Positions 1 to 10,440 of a stretch of 64,000 nt of DNA are shown here, piece after piece. This DNA is from Pseudofabraea citricarpa (taxonomy: Eukaryota; Ascomycota; Leotiomycetes; Helotiales; Dermateaceae), in contig JAPWGK010000013.1 in NCBI GenBank assembly GCA_029641185.1, positions 186,001 through 250,000 of the forward strand, read 5' to 3'. The position numbers and the translations under genes were made by a program. Position 1 is the first letter of the stretch. Every line of letters starts with the position of its first letter. Under the pieces are notes generated by a model. It saw only the letters and a list, made by a program, of their open reading frames with translations, searched no databases and was not told the origin of the DNA.

Positions 1-1
1 T

Positions 2-94
2 GGGCAAGGCTATTCCCAAGAAGAGGAGGCTGGCAGTGAAGAGAAAGACGAGGCTGGGAAGCGAGATGATAATGACATAGGCACAAGCGGGTAA
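2..94 (+). CDS. Possible C-terminal end of a gene cut by the left edge
   Basis: The second plus-strand frame is open from the left edge to a TAA at 92-94 and reads as a very acidic, Glu/Asp/Lys-rich tail of about 30 residues. Such low-complexity acidic tails are common at the C-termini of fungal nuclear proteins. The frame is short and no domain is visible, so it could be chance. The family cannot be named. Confidence 0.35.
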   Translation, partial: GQGYSQEEEAGSEEKDEAGKRDDNDIGTSG

Positions 95-346
95 CCACTG
101 GCAACAGCTTAACGAGCATTATTTACTTTGTTGCTACTCGTAGCCTGCCAATGATACGTAATGGTAGCATGTTCTCGATGTGTGTCTGCAGGTGTGTGCG
201 CAATGGCCTTCAAGCGGCTCTTCGAAGCTACAGTTACTATAAGTAAGTGTTTGGCAGCATAACATCGTTGCCCGGTTGGGCCTTGTTGGCGGCACGCATC
301 GCGAAGCAAACAAAGTAGCGAGATTATGGCTGCAGAGAAAGAAAAC

Positions 347-1819
347 TTATTGTACAGATATTCTGTTGCCACTGATCTCCTGCGCCATTTCCTTCTTTAT
401 CCGTGTGACTGTTCCCGCACCGTTATATATCATTGTCGTGTAAATTTGTACAACATCAGCACCCGCCTTCAGAACCTGTAGTGCTTGATGGCCATCTGTA
501 ACTCCCCCCGTTGCGAAGATGACTTTCCGTCCAACTTCGGCGTTTGTTGAGTTCAAAGCCGATTGCGAAGCCTCGTCCAAGAAATGTCTATACTTGGTGA
601 CCAGCTGTCGTGTTCTCTCGAGCATGTGCGGGCCAGACAAACCCCCTTGCTCCTTCAGTGTTCTTTGATCCTTAAAACTTACATTCACTCCCTGAGGAAC
701 AAAATTCGTTCGCCTGTTGGTAGTGTTTCCCACGATGACACCGGCTACTCCACTATCTAACACAGCCTCAACTATACCCTCGATCTGCTCATCCGTGTCC
801 TCGTCTGGGGAAACCTTGACCATGACAGGAGGCTTGCTGTTCCGGTTGACAGAATTTGCACAATCCACCACACCCTTTAGAAGTTGTTTTAATGGCTCGA
901 CCTGCTGCAAGCTACGTAATCCAGGAGTGTTTGGTGAGCTCACGTTGACCACAATTACATCGGCATATGGGGCAACTCTCTCTACACAGTAGACGTAGTC
1001 CTTCTTCACAGCCTCGATGTCGTCACCAGGTGTGTCCTTGTTTTTGGCGACCTGAACCAGGAGCATCTTGCCAGGCTGTAAACTTCCTGGCGGCACACTT
1101 GCTTCGCCATTCAAGACAGCCTGTACAGCTGCTTCACTTGCCCCCAATCCATTGTGGTATGCAAATAACCGAACCCGCTCTCTAAGCTGCATTGCCATAT
1201 GGTCCGCACCAAGACTGTTCAGCCCATAACGATTAATCAATGACTCGTGCTCAGTGAGGCGAAAGAACCGTGGCCTTGGGTTCCCATCTTGTGCGCGAGG
1301 GGTACAGCCACCAACCTCAACGATTGCTGGACCCAGGGCAAACAACGCATCAGGAACATCAGCCAGCTTGTCGAGGCCCGCTGAGATGCCGACCGGGTTC
1401 TGCAGCTTCTGCCCAAAGACTATGGTGCTAAGATCAGTTTGAGTGGTTTTCGACGGTCGTTCTCTCGGGTTGATTCCGAGGGAATATGTCAGTTTGAGGG
1501 CTTTCATGCTAGCGTGATGCGCGTCTTCAGCATCTGGGTATATGTACCGAATAGCTGGAATAATGAGCCATTGGTGAATGCTGGCGCGTGTGTCGGTCAC
1601 GTACAGATAGCCAAGGGCTGCGATAAGTGTTGCGGATATGCCATAGAGAGTGTTTCTTGCAGAATTGCCAGTAAATGAGGCTTTGGTGGTGGTGGTTGTC
1701 GAGGCGGGGCGCCGTTGCGTCGGGAACCGAATAGAGGGTGAAGTTGTTCGTACAGAATATAGTGAGCTCCTGGGATGCGTGGCAAGTTTGCGTACGACAC
1801 GCAATGTAGATTGCGACAT
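347..1819 (-). CDS. DHODH: Dihydroorotate dehydrogenase, class 2, mitochondrial
   Basis: Oxidises dihydroorotate to orotate with quinone as acceptor, the fourth step of pyrimidine synthesis, at the inner mitochondrial membrane. The 490-residue single-exon protein opens with a Ser/Arg/Thr-rich presequence, then one hydrophobic segment (about residues 53-70). A class-2 FMN barrel follows, with the NPVGISAGLDK and NVSSPNTPGLR motifs and a GGLSGP stretch typical of the family. The frame is open to 2104, but that part has no family similarity and lies in the promoter shared with the divergent PEX2 gene. I therefore chose the ATG at 1819, which gives a credible targeting peptide. The membrane anchor separates it from soluble class-1 enzymes such as baker's-yeast URA1. 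Family call is firm; the exact start is likely. Confidence 0.93.
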   Translation of the reverse strand: MSQSTLRVVRKLATHPRSSLYSVRTTSPSIRFPTQRRPASTTTTTKASFTGNSARNTLYGISATLIAALGYLYVTDTRASIHQWLIIPAIRYIYPDAEDAHHASMKALKLTYSLGINPRERPSKTTQTDLSTIVFGQKLQNPVGISAGLDKLADVPDALFALGPAIVEVGGCTPRAQDGNPRPRFFRLTEHESLINRYGLNSLGADHMAMQLRERVRLFAYHNGLGASEAAVQAVLNGEASVPPGSLQPGKMLLVQVAKNKDTPGDDIEAVKKDYVYCVERVAPYADVIVVNVSSPNTPGLRSLQQVEPLKQLLKGVVDCANSVNRNSKPPVMVKVSPDEDTDEQIEGIVEAVLDSGVAGVIVGNTTNRRTNFVPQGVNVSFKDQRTLKEQGGLSGPHMLERTRQLVTKYRHFLDEASQSALNSTNAEVGRKVIFATGGVTDGHQALQVLKAGADVVQIYTTMIYNGAGTVTRIKKEMAQEISGNRISVQ

Positions 1820-2187
1820 ATCTACAAGAAGGTGCCCAATGTATAAAGAGGACAGGGCAAGGTGGTGAGAAGCTGCAGGTGTAACAAATATGGTGGGTTT
1901 CAGCCGCGCTACGATGCCAGGGCTAATAACGATTTGTAGACCGCCCGTCTTTCTGTCAGGCAGAATTGTACTTCTATTCATGCAAAGGCGGTCTGCAGTA
2001 CATTCGCCCAGCGACTTATTGTCACGTGTTGCCATTCTCGATCCCCAGATAAGCCTGCCTATCAAGAACAAGCCGAGGTTGAACGAGGCGCGTGGTTCTA
2101 ACATCGTCTGATGGACGCTTTACTGAATAAACAACCTCGAGCTCAGAACGTCCCATCCCTCCCTCCACACTCGCAAATGCCACCTCG
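1820..2187. promoter_or_regulatory. Divergent promoter DHODH / PEX2
   Basis: A 368-bp gap between two outward-facing starts, so it must hold both promoters. A four-codon upstream ORF (ATG at 2177) ends in a TGA at 2189-2191 that overlaps the PEX2 start codon in an ATGA arrangement. No other element was recognised. Confidence 0.6.
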
Positions 2188-3582
2188 ATGACCTCCCCCA
2201 ACTTCGCTCTTGCGCAGCAGCGGCTTGCTGAACGTCGACAAGCAAGGGAGGCCGATGTCCAGTTGCGGCTTCGTGCCCAGCAAGAGGCTTCGAGGGCCAC
2301 CCAGCAGCTCGACCGGCTCCCATCCCCTCTCAAACGCATTGGGCACGCAGGTTTGCAAACATGGGATGCCATTCGTGGCCGAGAAGGCACGCGGCCAGCC
2401 TTCAGAGTCGGACAAGTCGATGCGGAGCTCTTGGACGAGGAGCTGCTAGAGTTACTGAAGGCTCAAGTTGGCGAGGCTCTAAAGTACTATGGCACGCACA
2501 TACAGGATGAATGGTCTGCGGAGGTTATGCTAGCTTTAAGAGCTGTGCTATTCAAGGTTACAATTTGGGATCACGATGCAACCTACGGTGCTGCATTGCA
2601 GAACCTCCGATTTACAGACGCGCGCAAGACCGGCCCCATCCTGGTTGCCCCATCCAGATGGCAGAAATCTTTATATGGTGCATTCACGGTGGGAGGAAGA
2701 TATGCATGGACGAAATGGGAAAACTGGCTCGTCGACAATGATAATGGGTATGACGAGCCAACAACTGCGTTGCGGACCCTCTCCCGCTTGTCGGATACCG
2801 TCTCCACGATTCACTCCACAGCTGCTTTTGCCTCTTTTCTAGTCTTTCTACTTAATGGTAGATATCGTACTCTCCTCGACAGGGTTCTGAGATTACGCTT
2901 GGCCCCACCAACAAGCCAAGTGAGCAGAGAAGTGTCCTTCGAGTACTTGAACAGACAACTGGTCTGGCACGCATTCACCGAGTTCTTGTTGTTTGTGCTG
3001 CCACTTGTGGGTATAAGCAGATGGCGGCGATGGCTTTCCAGAGCCTGGAGAAAGACTAAGTCCGTAATCCGCAGTACCGCAGATAGTGAGGAGACCACAA
3101 AGGCAGGGGAGTTTGCTTTCTTGCCCGAGCGGACATGTGCCATTTGTTACCAAGATCAGAATTCGGCACAGACTGAAGCTGAAGTAATTGCCACGTCTGG
3201 CGTGGTTGGATCTGCTCAGACAGACATCACGAATCCTTATGAAACAATCCCGTGTGGTTGTGTATATTGTTTTGTTTGCTTGGCGGGCAGGTTAGAGGCC
3301 GAAGAAGGTGAGGGTTGGATGTGTCTCAGATGTGGTGAGGAAGTCAAGGAGTGCAAACCTTGGAATGGTGATGTTCTTGAGGAAATCACCAAAACAGGAA
3401 GCGTTCCAAAAACAGTGGGATTCTCACCCAGTACCCTGGACCTGACCAAGTCAACGAAAGAAAAAATCACGGCACCAGATAAGGTGGACAAGGACGAGGA
3501 TCAATCCAATTCCTCATCTGACGCCGGCGGTTCTGAGACGTACGAGGAAGACGAAGAAGGAGATTTGATGGATAGCGAGTAG
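2188..3582 (+). CDS. PEX2: Peroxisomal RING E3 ubiquitin ligase, peroxin 2
   Basis: One of the three RING peroxins (with Pex10 and Pex12) that form the peroxisomal-membrane ligase ubiquitinating the import receptor Pex5. The 464-residue intronless protein carries the Pex2/Pex12 N-terminal membrane domain (about residues 60-300), with hydrophobic stretches near AAFASFLVFLL and FTEFLLFVLPLVG. A C-terminal RING begins at C317-A-I-C320 and continues through PCGCVYCFVCL and CLRCGEEV. The tail is acidic and disordered. Length fits fungal PEX2. Family assignment rests on RING spacing and the membrane domain; PEX10 and PEX12 fit less well, since Pex10 has a different RING and Pex12 a degenerate one. 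Confidence 0.9.
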   Translation: MTSPNFALAQQRLAERRQAREADVQLRLRAQQEASRATQQLDRLPSPLKRIGHAGLQTWDAIRGREGTRPAFRVGQVDAELLDEELLELLKAQVGEALKYYGTHIQDEWSAEVMLALRAVLFKVTIWDHDATYGAALQNLRFTDARKTGPILVAPSRWQKSLYGAFTVGGRYAWTKWENWLVDNDNGYDEPTTALRTLSRLSDTVSTIHSTAAFASFLVFLLNGRYRTLLDRVLRLRLAPPTSQVSREVSFEYLNRQLVWHAFTEFLLFVLPLVGISRWRRWLSRAWRKTKSVIRSTADSEETTKAGEFAFLPERTCAICYQDQNSAQTEAEVIATSGVVGSAQTDITNPYETIPCGCVYCFVCLAGRLEAEEGEGWMCLRCGEEVKECKPWNGDVLEEITKTGSVPKTVGFSPSTLDLTKSTKEKITAPDKVDKDEDQSNSSSDAGGSETYEEDEEGDLMDSE

Positions 3583-4126
3583 TACGTCAAAAGGGGTTGC
3601 AAAGATATGTAAGCCAGACACCTGCACCTAAGATTGGGAACTTATCTAATAAGCAACCAATTCAGCTGGCGTTAGGTAGTCAAAATGCCCAAATAAGGTA
3701 TATGTTTGGAAGGGCGACTTCTAGAGCCGTGCGGGAATAGGGTTGGGTATTAATAAGGGCGTATCTGCAGGTATCAAGGGAAGGCAGTGAAGTGATATTG
3801 GTAACATAGAAAGAAAAAAGACTTGTATCTGAGTCGATCCAACTTCGTGTGTGCTGGGAGCCAAATGTATTCGTAGTACTCCACCGGATTTATATTGATC
3901 CACGCACGATCGGTGTGCAGTACAATAGTACGATAGTACAGTAGTCCTTGGAAACGACTTGCTTAAAAAGGCCTATGATGAGGTATCAAGCCACATGCGG
4001 GCCACTGTTCACTCCATTATCAACAAGGCGAGCTTTGTGCCCAGCAAAGCTCACCAGAAAACACAAGATAAATACAATGCCAAGACTACAAGAACAGTCC
4101 CCTTCTCACCAAAGACGCCATAGGTA
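3583..4126. other. Convergent intergenic region PEX2 / LYAR-like
   Basis: About 540 bp between two facing stop codons, so 3' UTRs and termination signals are expected. Only short chance frames are present; I see no RNA gene or repeat. Confidence 0.5.
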
Positions 4127-5528
4127 TCACATGAACAGCACAATTTCACCCCGCTCGTTCTTCTTCATTCGCAAGCTTCTCCACAACTCCTTCTCCTCCT
4201 CACCTCGGCCTATGGAGATACCCAGTGCAGCTCGTTCGCGGTGGTAGCGCTTCAAAGCTTTATTCATGCTTACACCTCGCTCACTCTCTGGGCCCTTGTT
4301 GATAAAGCTGAGTAGAAGTTCGGCGCGGGGTTGATATACCACCATTTGGCTATCCCCTCCGTCTACTTCATCTTCACCCATGGGTTTGTACTCGATCATC
4401 TTTCGGTCTGGTCTTGCCGATTCATCACGATGTTTTCGATGACGATGCTTCCGCGGCCGGTCCTCCGAGTGTTCCCGCGATGAGGCGCTGTGAGGGTTGA
4501 TCAAAGACAATATATTACTTGTCATGGTATTGACACGACCGCGTTTTTTCGAATGCTTCGCCTTCTTGAGCGGGCTGCCGGGAGATTCAATATTCGCATC
4601 AACACCCGAATAGTCTGGCGAGGGAGGAAAGACTTCTGGTCGCAAAAGTCGATTCAAACCCCCGGTGAGGCCCGAGTGGAGAACTGGCGGCGCATCGGTC
4701 ATTATCTCGTCTGGTCGTGGAGAGAGAGAATGGGTATCGACGTAGAGCCTCTTGCGCTTCTTGTCTTTCTTGTCTTCCTTGTTCGGATTGCGATCCTTTG
4801 ACTTCCTCCGTTCGCGTTCGCGCTCGCGCTCATACTTCGGGGCTGGAGTATGGTAATCATCTGTAGGTATGGGCCCTTGGCCGTACTCAACCATCTCAGA
4901 CATGTGTCTATCTTCATCCTCGAACCGAACTCTCATAAGCTCCTGCCCATTGGTTTCTGGTACATCTTCTAGCATAGCCATGTGTTCGGGCGCGCAAAGT
5001 TCGAGTACAGATGGGTTTGGCGTCTCGCTATCTACCAGGAAATCGAATACATTGACAGCCTCTGATTGTTGATGGCTAAAACCCGGTGCTGCCGATGGTG
5101 GTGAAGGGGCCTCGGGCATAGGGGGGTCAACAATGACGATATGACCATTGTGCTCCTCCTGCACATCCTCTACATAGGCTTTCTGTGGTACCAACGCCTT
5201 GGACTGGTTCTGCTTGTTCTTCTTCTCCTTCTCTGGTCGATAAAGAGCTCCCTGGTATTTTTGCGCTTCACTAATGCAGCTCTGAAAATCTGTTAGTCGA
5301 GTTTTTCGTGATGCGGAAAAGGGAGCGCACGGTATGAGCGCGGTACTCTGTACCCCAGAAGTGTACCATGCAGTCTAAGCAAGTAAATGATGCGCCATGA
5401 CACTGGTTGCGATGTGAATCGAGTTTCTTCTTGGTGAGGACGTCTCCGCAGCCCTGTGGGCTGGGTTAGCTTTGGTGCTCATCGGCGGCGCGTAAGTGTT
5501 TACATACCTCGCAAGAGAAGGAGACCAT
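4127..5528 (-). CDS. LYAR-type C2HC zinc-finger protein
   Basis: Three exons (5508-5528, 5331-5453, 4127-5281) give 432 residues; introns are 54 and 49 nt. The spliced N-terminus is a LYAR-type C2HC finger, with C6, C9, H21 and C25 followed by a second Cys/His set (FTCLDCMVHF, GTEYRAHT). The remainder is long, charged and disordered, with a run of Glu-Arg dipeptides and Lys-rich patches that look like nuclear localisation signals. The end, with LRMKKNERGEIVLF, is a compact conserved block. LYAR proteins are nucleolar and act in rRNA transcription or processing; a nuclear/nucleolar role here is inference. The joins are supported by phase and by the restored finger. Confidence 0.82.
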
Positions 5529-6434
5529 GTTTACTGTTTGTGCGCCGTTGCTGTGGAGGGTTCCGGTGGAATTGAAAATGTGTTGTGAAGTCTAGATAGG
5601 TAATGACTTGTCTTGACAGGATACGGGAGAGTTGCGCGGGGGAGGATGCAGTATAGGGGGGCCTAGCGCAGGCTTAAGAGCGCGTAAGGGGGGCGAGGGG
5701 GGGTTGTATCAGAGTGTTCTTGAGACTTGACGATCCGAAATAATGTGGGATTAAAAAAAGTAAGAATAGATGGCCGAACAACACTCAACTTCGGCAGCCC
5801 ACGACCCAGTCGCCACCAACACGGCCCAAATACAGTTCGTACAACAAGATTCCAATGTCCAAAAGCACCAATGCTGTACCATTTAAAGACCACAGACGAT
5901 AAAAAGATGAGGTTTTCTAACGCGTGGTGCGCCTTACGCGAGACCGAAGGAACCTGGAGCGTATTACTCGTTTTAGACTTCGAGTATTATACCTCGAACT
6001 TTATAACACGTACGCAAGAAAAAAGCTTGGAATAATAGTCACCATTACTGTGTACGCAGAGTAAAATAGCATATGCTGCGTGGCACTTAACTTACTGTAA
6101 CTGCCTATCACCGTCCGGTCCCTAAGTCTAGGTGTAGGTACCTAGGTACCTTTCCCATCACTCCACGTGATCAAAGACACATTGGCCAAATCACTTTACG
6201 TCCGGCCTGAAAGGGAATGTGGGTGGGAGACTGACTATGTTACCTTCGCAACTTCGCCAGCCAAGGAAATAACAGGTCCGGTAACTTAACGAGCGTATGC
6301 GTTGTCAGCTCGATTATCGTATCCTACAATTAAGAGATTTTGGGTATTGTGTCTAACGCGGCTATTTAAATGATAGTACAATGGCTATTGCCTGATATCC
6401 TTTTTTCTTTCCCCCTACAGTAGCCTGCTGCGAC
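5529..6434. other. Intergenic region with a 16-bp perfect palindrome
   Basis: About 900 bp upstream of the LYAR-like start and downstream of NFU1. A perfect 16-bp palindrome (AGGTACCTAGGTACCT) lies at 6136-6151. Overlapping frames on both strands at 5663-6035 have no family similarity. No gene is called. Confidence 0.45.
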
Positions 6435-7449
6435 TTAGCCAGGAACAGTGTCCAAGCTTCCCTTGCCTATTGTTGAGGCGATCGCATCAGGTCCTTTTTG
6501 TTGCTTTAGCTTCTCTTCGAATTTAGCAAATTCCTGCATGGCGATCTCCTCTTCCTGATCCATCACCTGGACGACCCCTTTGACTTCTTCAATCTGTATG
6601 GCAAATGTCAGCATAACCGGAACCAGATCCTACCCTTCTAGGGGTACATACGTAATGCATCAGCATTCCCTCAATTCCATTCTTTAACGTGACTGTGCTA
6701 GAATCACATGTTCGGCAGGCACCTCGCAACTTCAAATGGACATTGCCATCCTCAAATCCTCTAAACTCGATATCACCTCCGTCTTCTTGAATTGCTGGTC
6801 GTATTCGTGTCTCCAAAAGCTCTTTAATCATTCCCACCACCTCACTATCATTCTCGTTGTAGCTCAAGCTGTCTTCCTCAATGCCTTCTTGTCCTTCTTC
6901 GCCAGGCCGATTCTCGCTGATGTTAACAATCTGCGAACCAGATGTGACTGCTTCGGTAATAAGACTGAAGACCTCGGGTTTGACATGAGCCCAGTTGGCA
7001 TCAGCTGCCTTGGTGACTGTTATGAAATCTGCACCGTAGAAAACCGAGGTTATACCATCAATATTCATTAGCTGTGCTGCAAGAGGTGAAGGGTACGGCG
7101 GCGCAAGTGTCGATCGTGGATTGAGATATTCGATGAAGGGAGAGGATAGACTTGGAGGTAGGATTGGATGATTCGGCAGGAATTTAAGAGCATCTGGATT
7201 AGGTGTGTTCTCGGTCTGGATGAAGATACTCCTGCTTCCCCCAGCTGCAGTGGGTTTAAGCATGCTCAAAGGTTGGTGTAGAGGCTGTAGTGTTGGCCGC
7301 GTACTCGCATTCGATGCGGCCATCGACGGTAGCCGTGTGCTCTGGTGCACATTTCTTTTGCGATTCACTGTTCGAAGTACTGGTCCTGTAGGTCGAGCTT
7401 TGTTGAACAGCGGCAAAGCGGCGGCTGTGATCCTCCTTGTTGTTGCCAT
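6435..7449 (-). CDS. NFU1: NFU1-type iron-sulfur cluster scaffold, mitochondrial
   Basis: Delivers 4Fe-4S clusters to mitochondrial enzymes such as lipoate synthase. Two exons (6652-7449 and 6435-6593), separated by a 58-nt GTATGT...CAG intron in phase 0, give 318 residues. The order is: an Arg/Ser-rich presequence (about 1-70); the Nfu N-terminal domain starting FIQTENTPNPDALKFLP; a linker with acidic residues; then the NifU C-terminal domain with the cluster-binding pair C245-x-x-C248 (CRTC). Without the second exon the frame runs into the intron and ends in unrelated sequence, so splicing restores the expected EEVKGVVQV end. Both cluster cysteines are present, so it should be functional. 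Confidence 0.94.
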
Positions 7450-8015
7450 ATTGGAAACTCTGAAGCTGCTACAAGTATGGCGCCAGGCTACCGTACCTGA
7501 AACCTATGGAAGACAGCAAGAGACGATTGGCAGTGGATTGTTGTAGTTAAATATCTTGTGGAGAAGTGTTCGTTCGTGGCAAAGTAATTTTTAAGTAAGG
7601 GCTCTGAAGTGAAGTCTGCATTGGTAATCACGAGCTGCGATTTGCTCTCTTTTTACGGATGACGCAACAATAGCCGCGGCGAAGGACCCCATATTCGCTT
7701 CCGACGTGCTCGTCTAATACAACGTAATCGAGACTTCCCCCTCACCGCCCTCCAACACCGAGCCGAGACTGCTGTAACTGCCCTTCTCTACCTGCCTTTA
7801 TAGCAGTGTCACAACATGCAAAAAGTGAGTGTTCAGTGTACTACAATTGATTCAGAGTCATAAGTGTAAGCAGAAAATAGAAAACTCGGGATATGAGAAT
7901 GGATGTGGTTGAAGTCTCATTCTACGCATTTCGGGAGCGGTCTTTATATCGGTCACATGAAGTTGATCCTGATCGAGCCACTCCGCTATTTGAGTGGTAT
8001 TGTCACGTGCCGGTA
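7450..8015. other. Intergenic region NFU1 / ALO1
   Basis: A 566-bp gap between the NFU1 start and the ALO1 stop; it contains the NFU1 promoter. A possible tiny spliced plus-strand gene near 7817 was considered and not accepted. No RNA gene or repeat seen. Confidence 0.45.
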
Positions 8016-9581
8016 TCATGACTTTGTGCCAGCTCCAGGAATGGCACCTAGCACTTTCATGCCGCCAGTGCGTAATAACTCCCTACCCACCTCGGTCTCT
8101 TCGAGTGCTAGTCTTTGGCCATCTCCTAGAATATATCGCCTATGCCACTCTCCGACAAACATGCCCTCGGGATCAGCATCGTTGCGGATAGTTCTCCACT
8201 CGGTTAATCGTTCGTGGTACATGTCCTCGATCTCCTTGCCAGTGGATTCGAAGTTCTTGGCCCAATGTGGCTTTCCTCCTAGTTCGCGCATAAGGTATTC
8301 AAAACCTTCATAATACCGAGCTCGACATGGTGGGTCAGAGTCATAAGGTCTATAAAGAGTTGCGTTAAGATAGAGAGTTGGTCCGTCAGTACAAGTGGGA
8401 TCTAAATGCGGTCTTGGCGTGGTGCTAATCGAAGTGTCCGTTACACGTACTTCGACTGGAGCATGGACATAGAGGTTTTCAGCACTAAAGGGAATTCCGT
8501 GAGGAACGAAGTCAGGATCTGATTCGGGAAGCTGGTTTAGCCAAGAAGACAGGCGACGAATAGCCTCCGGACCTTTCGCAAGAGGTATTGCCCATTCATT
8601 AACGTATTGAGAGTACAAACAGTTCATGAGAAGTGCTTGGCGAGATTTTTGGATGGCTGAGGAAGTCGAACCGTTCTTGAAACCGTATTGCATACCAAAA
8701 ACGAACCATTCGACCCACGGGAGGACTCTCGGCACAAACTGGCCAAGATACAAGAGATTGTGATAAATATGATACCCAAGCCATGCATCGTAGTAAGATT
8801 TGGGAGGCGCAACTTCTGCCTCGTTCGTTTGATCGGCTGTCCAGACTACAGCTCTACGGGTATAAGGGAACCACCAAACACGAACGAATTCAGCTTGGGT
8901 GAAGAGGGTGGAGGACCAGGAATTGAATATGGACAGATCAGTATCAACCGTTTGTTTCCAAGCAAGGGTAAAAGCTGGGACAGCCTGGAAGGTAATCTCG
9001 GTGATTATTCCAAGGCCGCCTAAAGAGATGAGTGAGGCGCGGAAGAGATCTGTATTCTCGGTAGGTGAGCACGAGACTGTCTTTCCATTTGCGAGGGTGA
9101 TTTTGAGAGCGTGGACAGACTCAGATATGATGCCATAGCGAAGTGTACTTCCATGTGTACCAGTGGAGATTGCGCCGGCGATCGACTGGTGGTTTATGCT
9201 GCCCAGGTTAGGCATAGCAAGACCAATCTTATCTAACTCTGCACCGATCTGGAATAACCGTATACCGCTCTGCAAGACTACCACGCATGTCTCTTTGTCG
9301 ACGGAGAGGATCTTGTTAAAGTTATCGAGGTTGACCAACCAGCTCGAGGTACAGGTGATGTTGGAAGGCGAGTGGCCACATCCTATCGTGGTTATACGGC
9401 GCCGACATGTTCGTGCGAGGTTAACGAGCTTCTCGACTTCTTCGATAGACTGCGGCTGGATGAAGAGTTCGGGAGACGAGTGGAATGTTCGTGCCCAGGT
9501 GGATTGGGTATGGTTCGTTACGGCGCGGAAGGGGATATCGTCGTCGAATTTGGACAATTCAGCGGTGATGGCGGGGTCCAT
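8016..9581 (-). CDS. ALO1: D-arabinono-1,4-lactone oxidase
   Basis: Catalyses the last step of D-erythroascorbate synthesis, oxidising D-arabinono-1,4-lactone with FAD in the outer mitochondrial membrane. The 521-residue protein starts with MDPAITAEL, has the VAO-type FAD domain with GCGHSPSN (the His is the usual covalent flavin site), then IAGAISTGTHG, and a C-terminal oxidase domain with the HWAK motif common to aldonolactone oxidases. The frame continues 22 codons upstream, but an intron-like acceptor lies just 5' of the ATG at 9581, so that ATG was chosen. The LTR of the large retroelement begins 300 bp upstream of the start. Confidence 0.93.
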   Translation of the reverse strand: MDPAITAELSKFDDDIPFRAVTNHTQSTWARTFHSSPELFIQPQSIEEVEKLVNLARTCRRRITTIGCGHSPSNITCTSSWLVNLDNFNKILSVDKETCVVVLQSGIRLFQIGAELDKIGLAMPNLGSINHQSIAGAISTGTHGSTLRYGIISESVHALKITLANGKTVSCSPTENTDLFRASLISLGGLGIITEITFQAVPAFTLAWKQTVDTDLSIFNSWSSTLFTQAEFVRVWWFPYTRRAVVWTADQTNEAEVAPPKSYYDAWLGYHIYHNLLYLGQFVPRVLPWVEWFVFGMQYGFKNGSTSSAIQKSRQALLMNCLYSQYVNEWAIPLAKGPEAIRRLSSWLNQLPESDPDFVPHGIPFSAENLYVHAPVEVRVTDTSISTTPRPHLDPTCTDGPTLYLNATLYRPYDSDPPCRARYYEGFEYLMRELGGKPHWAKNFESTGKEIEDMYHERLTEWRTIRNDADPEGMFVGEWHRRYILGDGQRLALEETEVGRELLRTGGMKVLGAIPGAGTKS

Positions 9582-9590
9582 CTTGGGTTT

Positions 9591-9665
9591 CTGTAAGCTA
9601 GTTCTTGAAAGTATTAGGGATCGGGGATCCAGATGGTATGGAAACAAACGTGCAACCTCACTTAC
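9591..9665 (-). other. Probable 5'-UTR intron of ALO1
   Basis: On the minus strand, a GTAAGT donor (9660-9665) and a CTTACAG acceptor (ending 9591) flank 75 nt containing a CCCTAATAC branch-like sequence, ten bases before the ALO1 ATG. Splicing would remove the upstream in-frame extension. Seen as motifs only, without transcript support. Confidence 0.55.
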
Positions 9666-9876
9666 GCGCCTATTGTATAGTATCAGAAGAAAGAATCAAA
9701 AAACAAAGGGTTGTTCAAAAAGTCCATGTTCATGTCTAGACTGGACTTGACTGACACCACCTGCACCAATGAAGTGGTACGTACCTCGTTGCCATTTTTG
9801 AGTCTGCCGGCCCACTTCTAACCAGATCGGGTAGCAATCAGGTCGTTTTATTAGGCGTCACCTGGAGTTTCATACA
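9666..9876 (-). promoter_or_regulatory. Remaining ALO1 upstream region
   Basis: Only about 210 bp of ordinary-composition sequence separates the ALO1 5'-UTR intron from the retroelement target duplication. Any more distal regulatory sequence was displaced beyond the 11-kb insertion. Confidence 0.5.
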
Positions 9877-9881
9877 TTCAC
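9877..9881. repeat. Target-site duplication, left copy (TTCAC)
   Basis: TTCAC directly precedes the left LTR and the same five bases follow the right LTR at 21231-21235. Five base pairs is the usual target duplication of Ty3/Gypsy integrases. Confidence 0.85.
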
Positions 9882-10024
9882 TATTATAACACAAGGCGGA
9901 ATAGGTGGCTTAAATCCTTAAAAAGGGTGATATATAATAAACTAAGTAGCTACTCTCTACTCCCATATAAATTATCATTTAGCTAGTAAGTAGGTCTAGA
10001 ATAACTTTCTACCGGTTATACTTA
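9882..10024 (-). repeat. LTR, left copy (3' LTR of the element)
   Basis: About 143 bp matching 21089-21230 with roughly a dozen differences, nearly all C/T or G/A. Shared landmarks include CAAGGCGGAATAGG-type sequence near the start and CTTTCTACCGGTTA near the end. On the minus strand it would begin with a RIP-altered TGG and end in a TA derived from CA. Because the element reads leftwards, this is its downstream LTR. Confidence 0.92.
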
Positions 10025-10045
10025 CCCTACTATTATCCCTAATAA
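10025..10045 (-). other. Putative polypurine tract
   Basis: Read on the minus strand, the bases next to the left LTR are purine-rich (GGGATAATAGTAGGG). That is the expected position for the plus-strand primer if the element is minus-oriented. RIP has probably altered it. Confidence 0.45.
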
Positions 10046-10440
10046 AAATATATTATAAATATACCCCCCTAAAAGTACTAAATTATCCTTATTTCGTTTT
10101 ACTATTTTTTCTACTACCCGACTTCGCTCCTCTATATTAACGATTATATAGATTACGTACTATAGTACTAATAGTATTATATAAATATCTTCTCTCTAAT
10201 CTTTCTAAATATAAGAATATAATTAGTATAAGTTAATAATAGTTATATAATATTATAATAAAGGCTTTAGGTTCTAGTAATATCTCCTTAATATAATATA
10301 AAGAAAGGAAATATTAAATATAATAAAAGTAATAATACGAATATTATTAAAATATTATTATATAAGTATACCTTTAAATTTTATAAGGATTATCGTCTTA
10401 TAGGTTATATTCTCTAGGGTTTTTAAACTAGGTTTTCGAT

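Noticed and set aside
109..372. An 87-codon minus-strand frame beyond the DHODH stop
   Set aside because: No domain, no splice support, and it overlaps the DHODH 3' end.
5663..6035. Overlapping frames on both strands, considered as a transposon fragment
   Set aside because: No terminal repeats, no transposase motif and no target duplication seen.
7817..7910. Tiny spliced plus-strand gene (ATGCAAAAA followed by GTGAGT)
   Set aside because: Splicing gives only about 21 residues of no recognised family; the donor context is easily chance.
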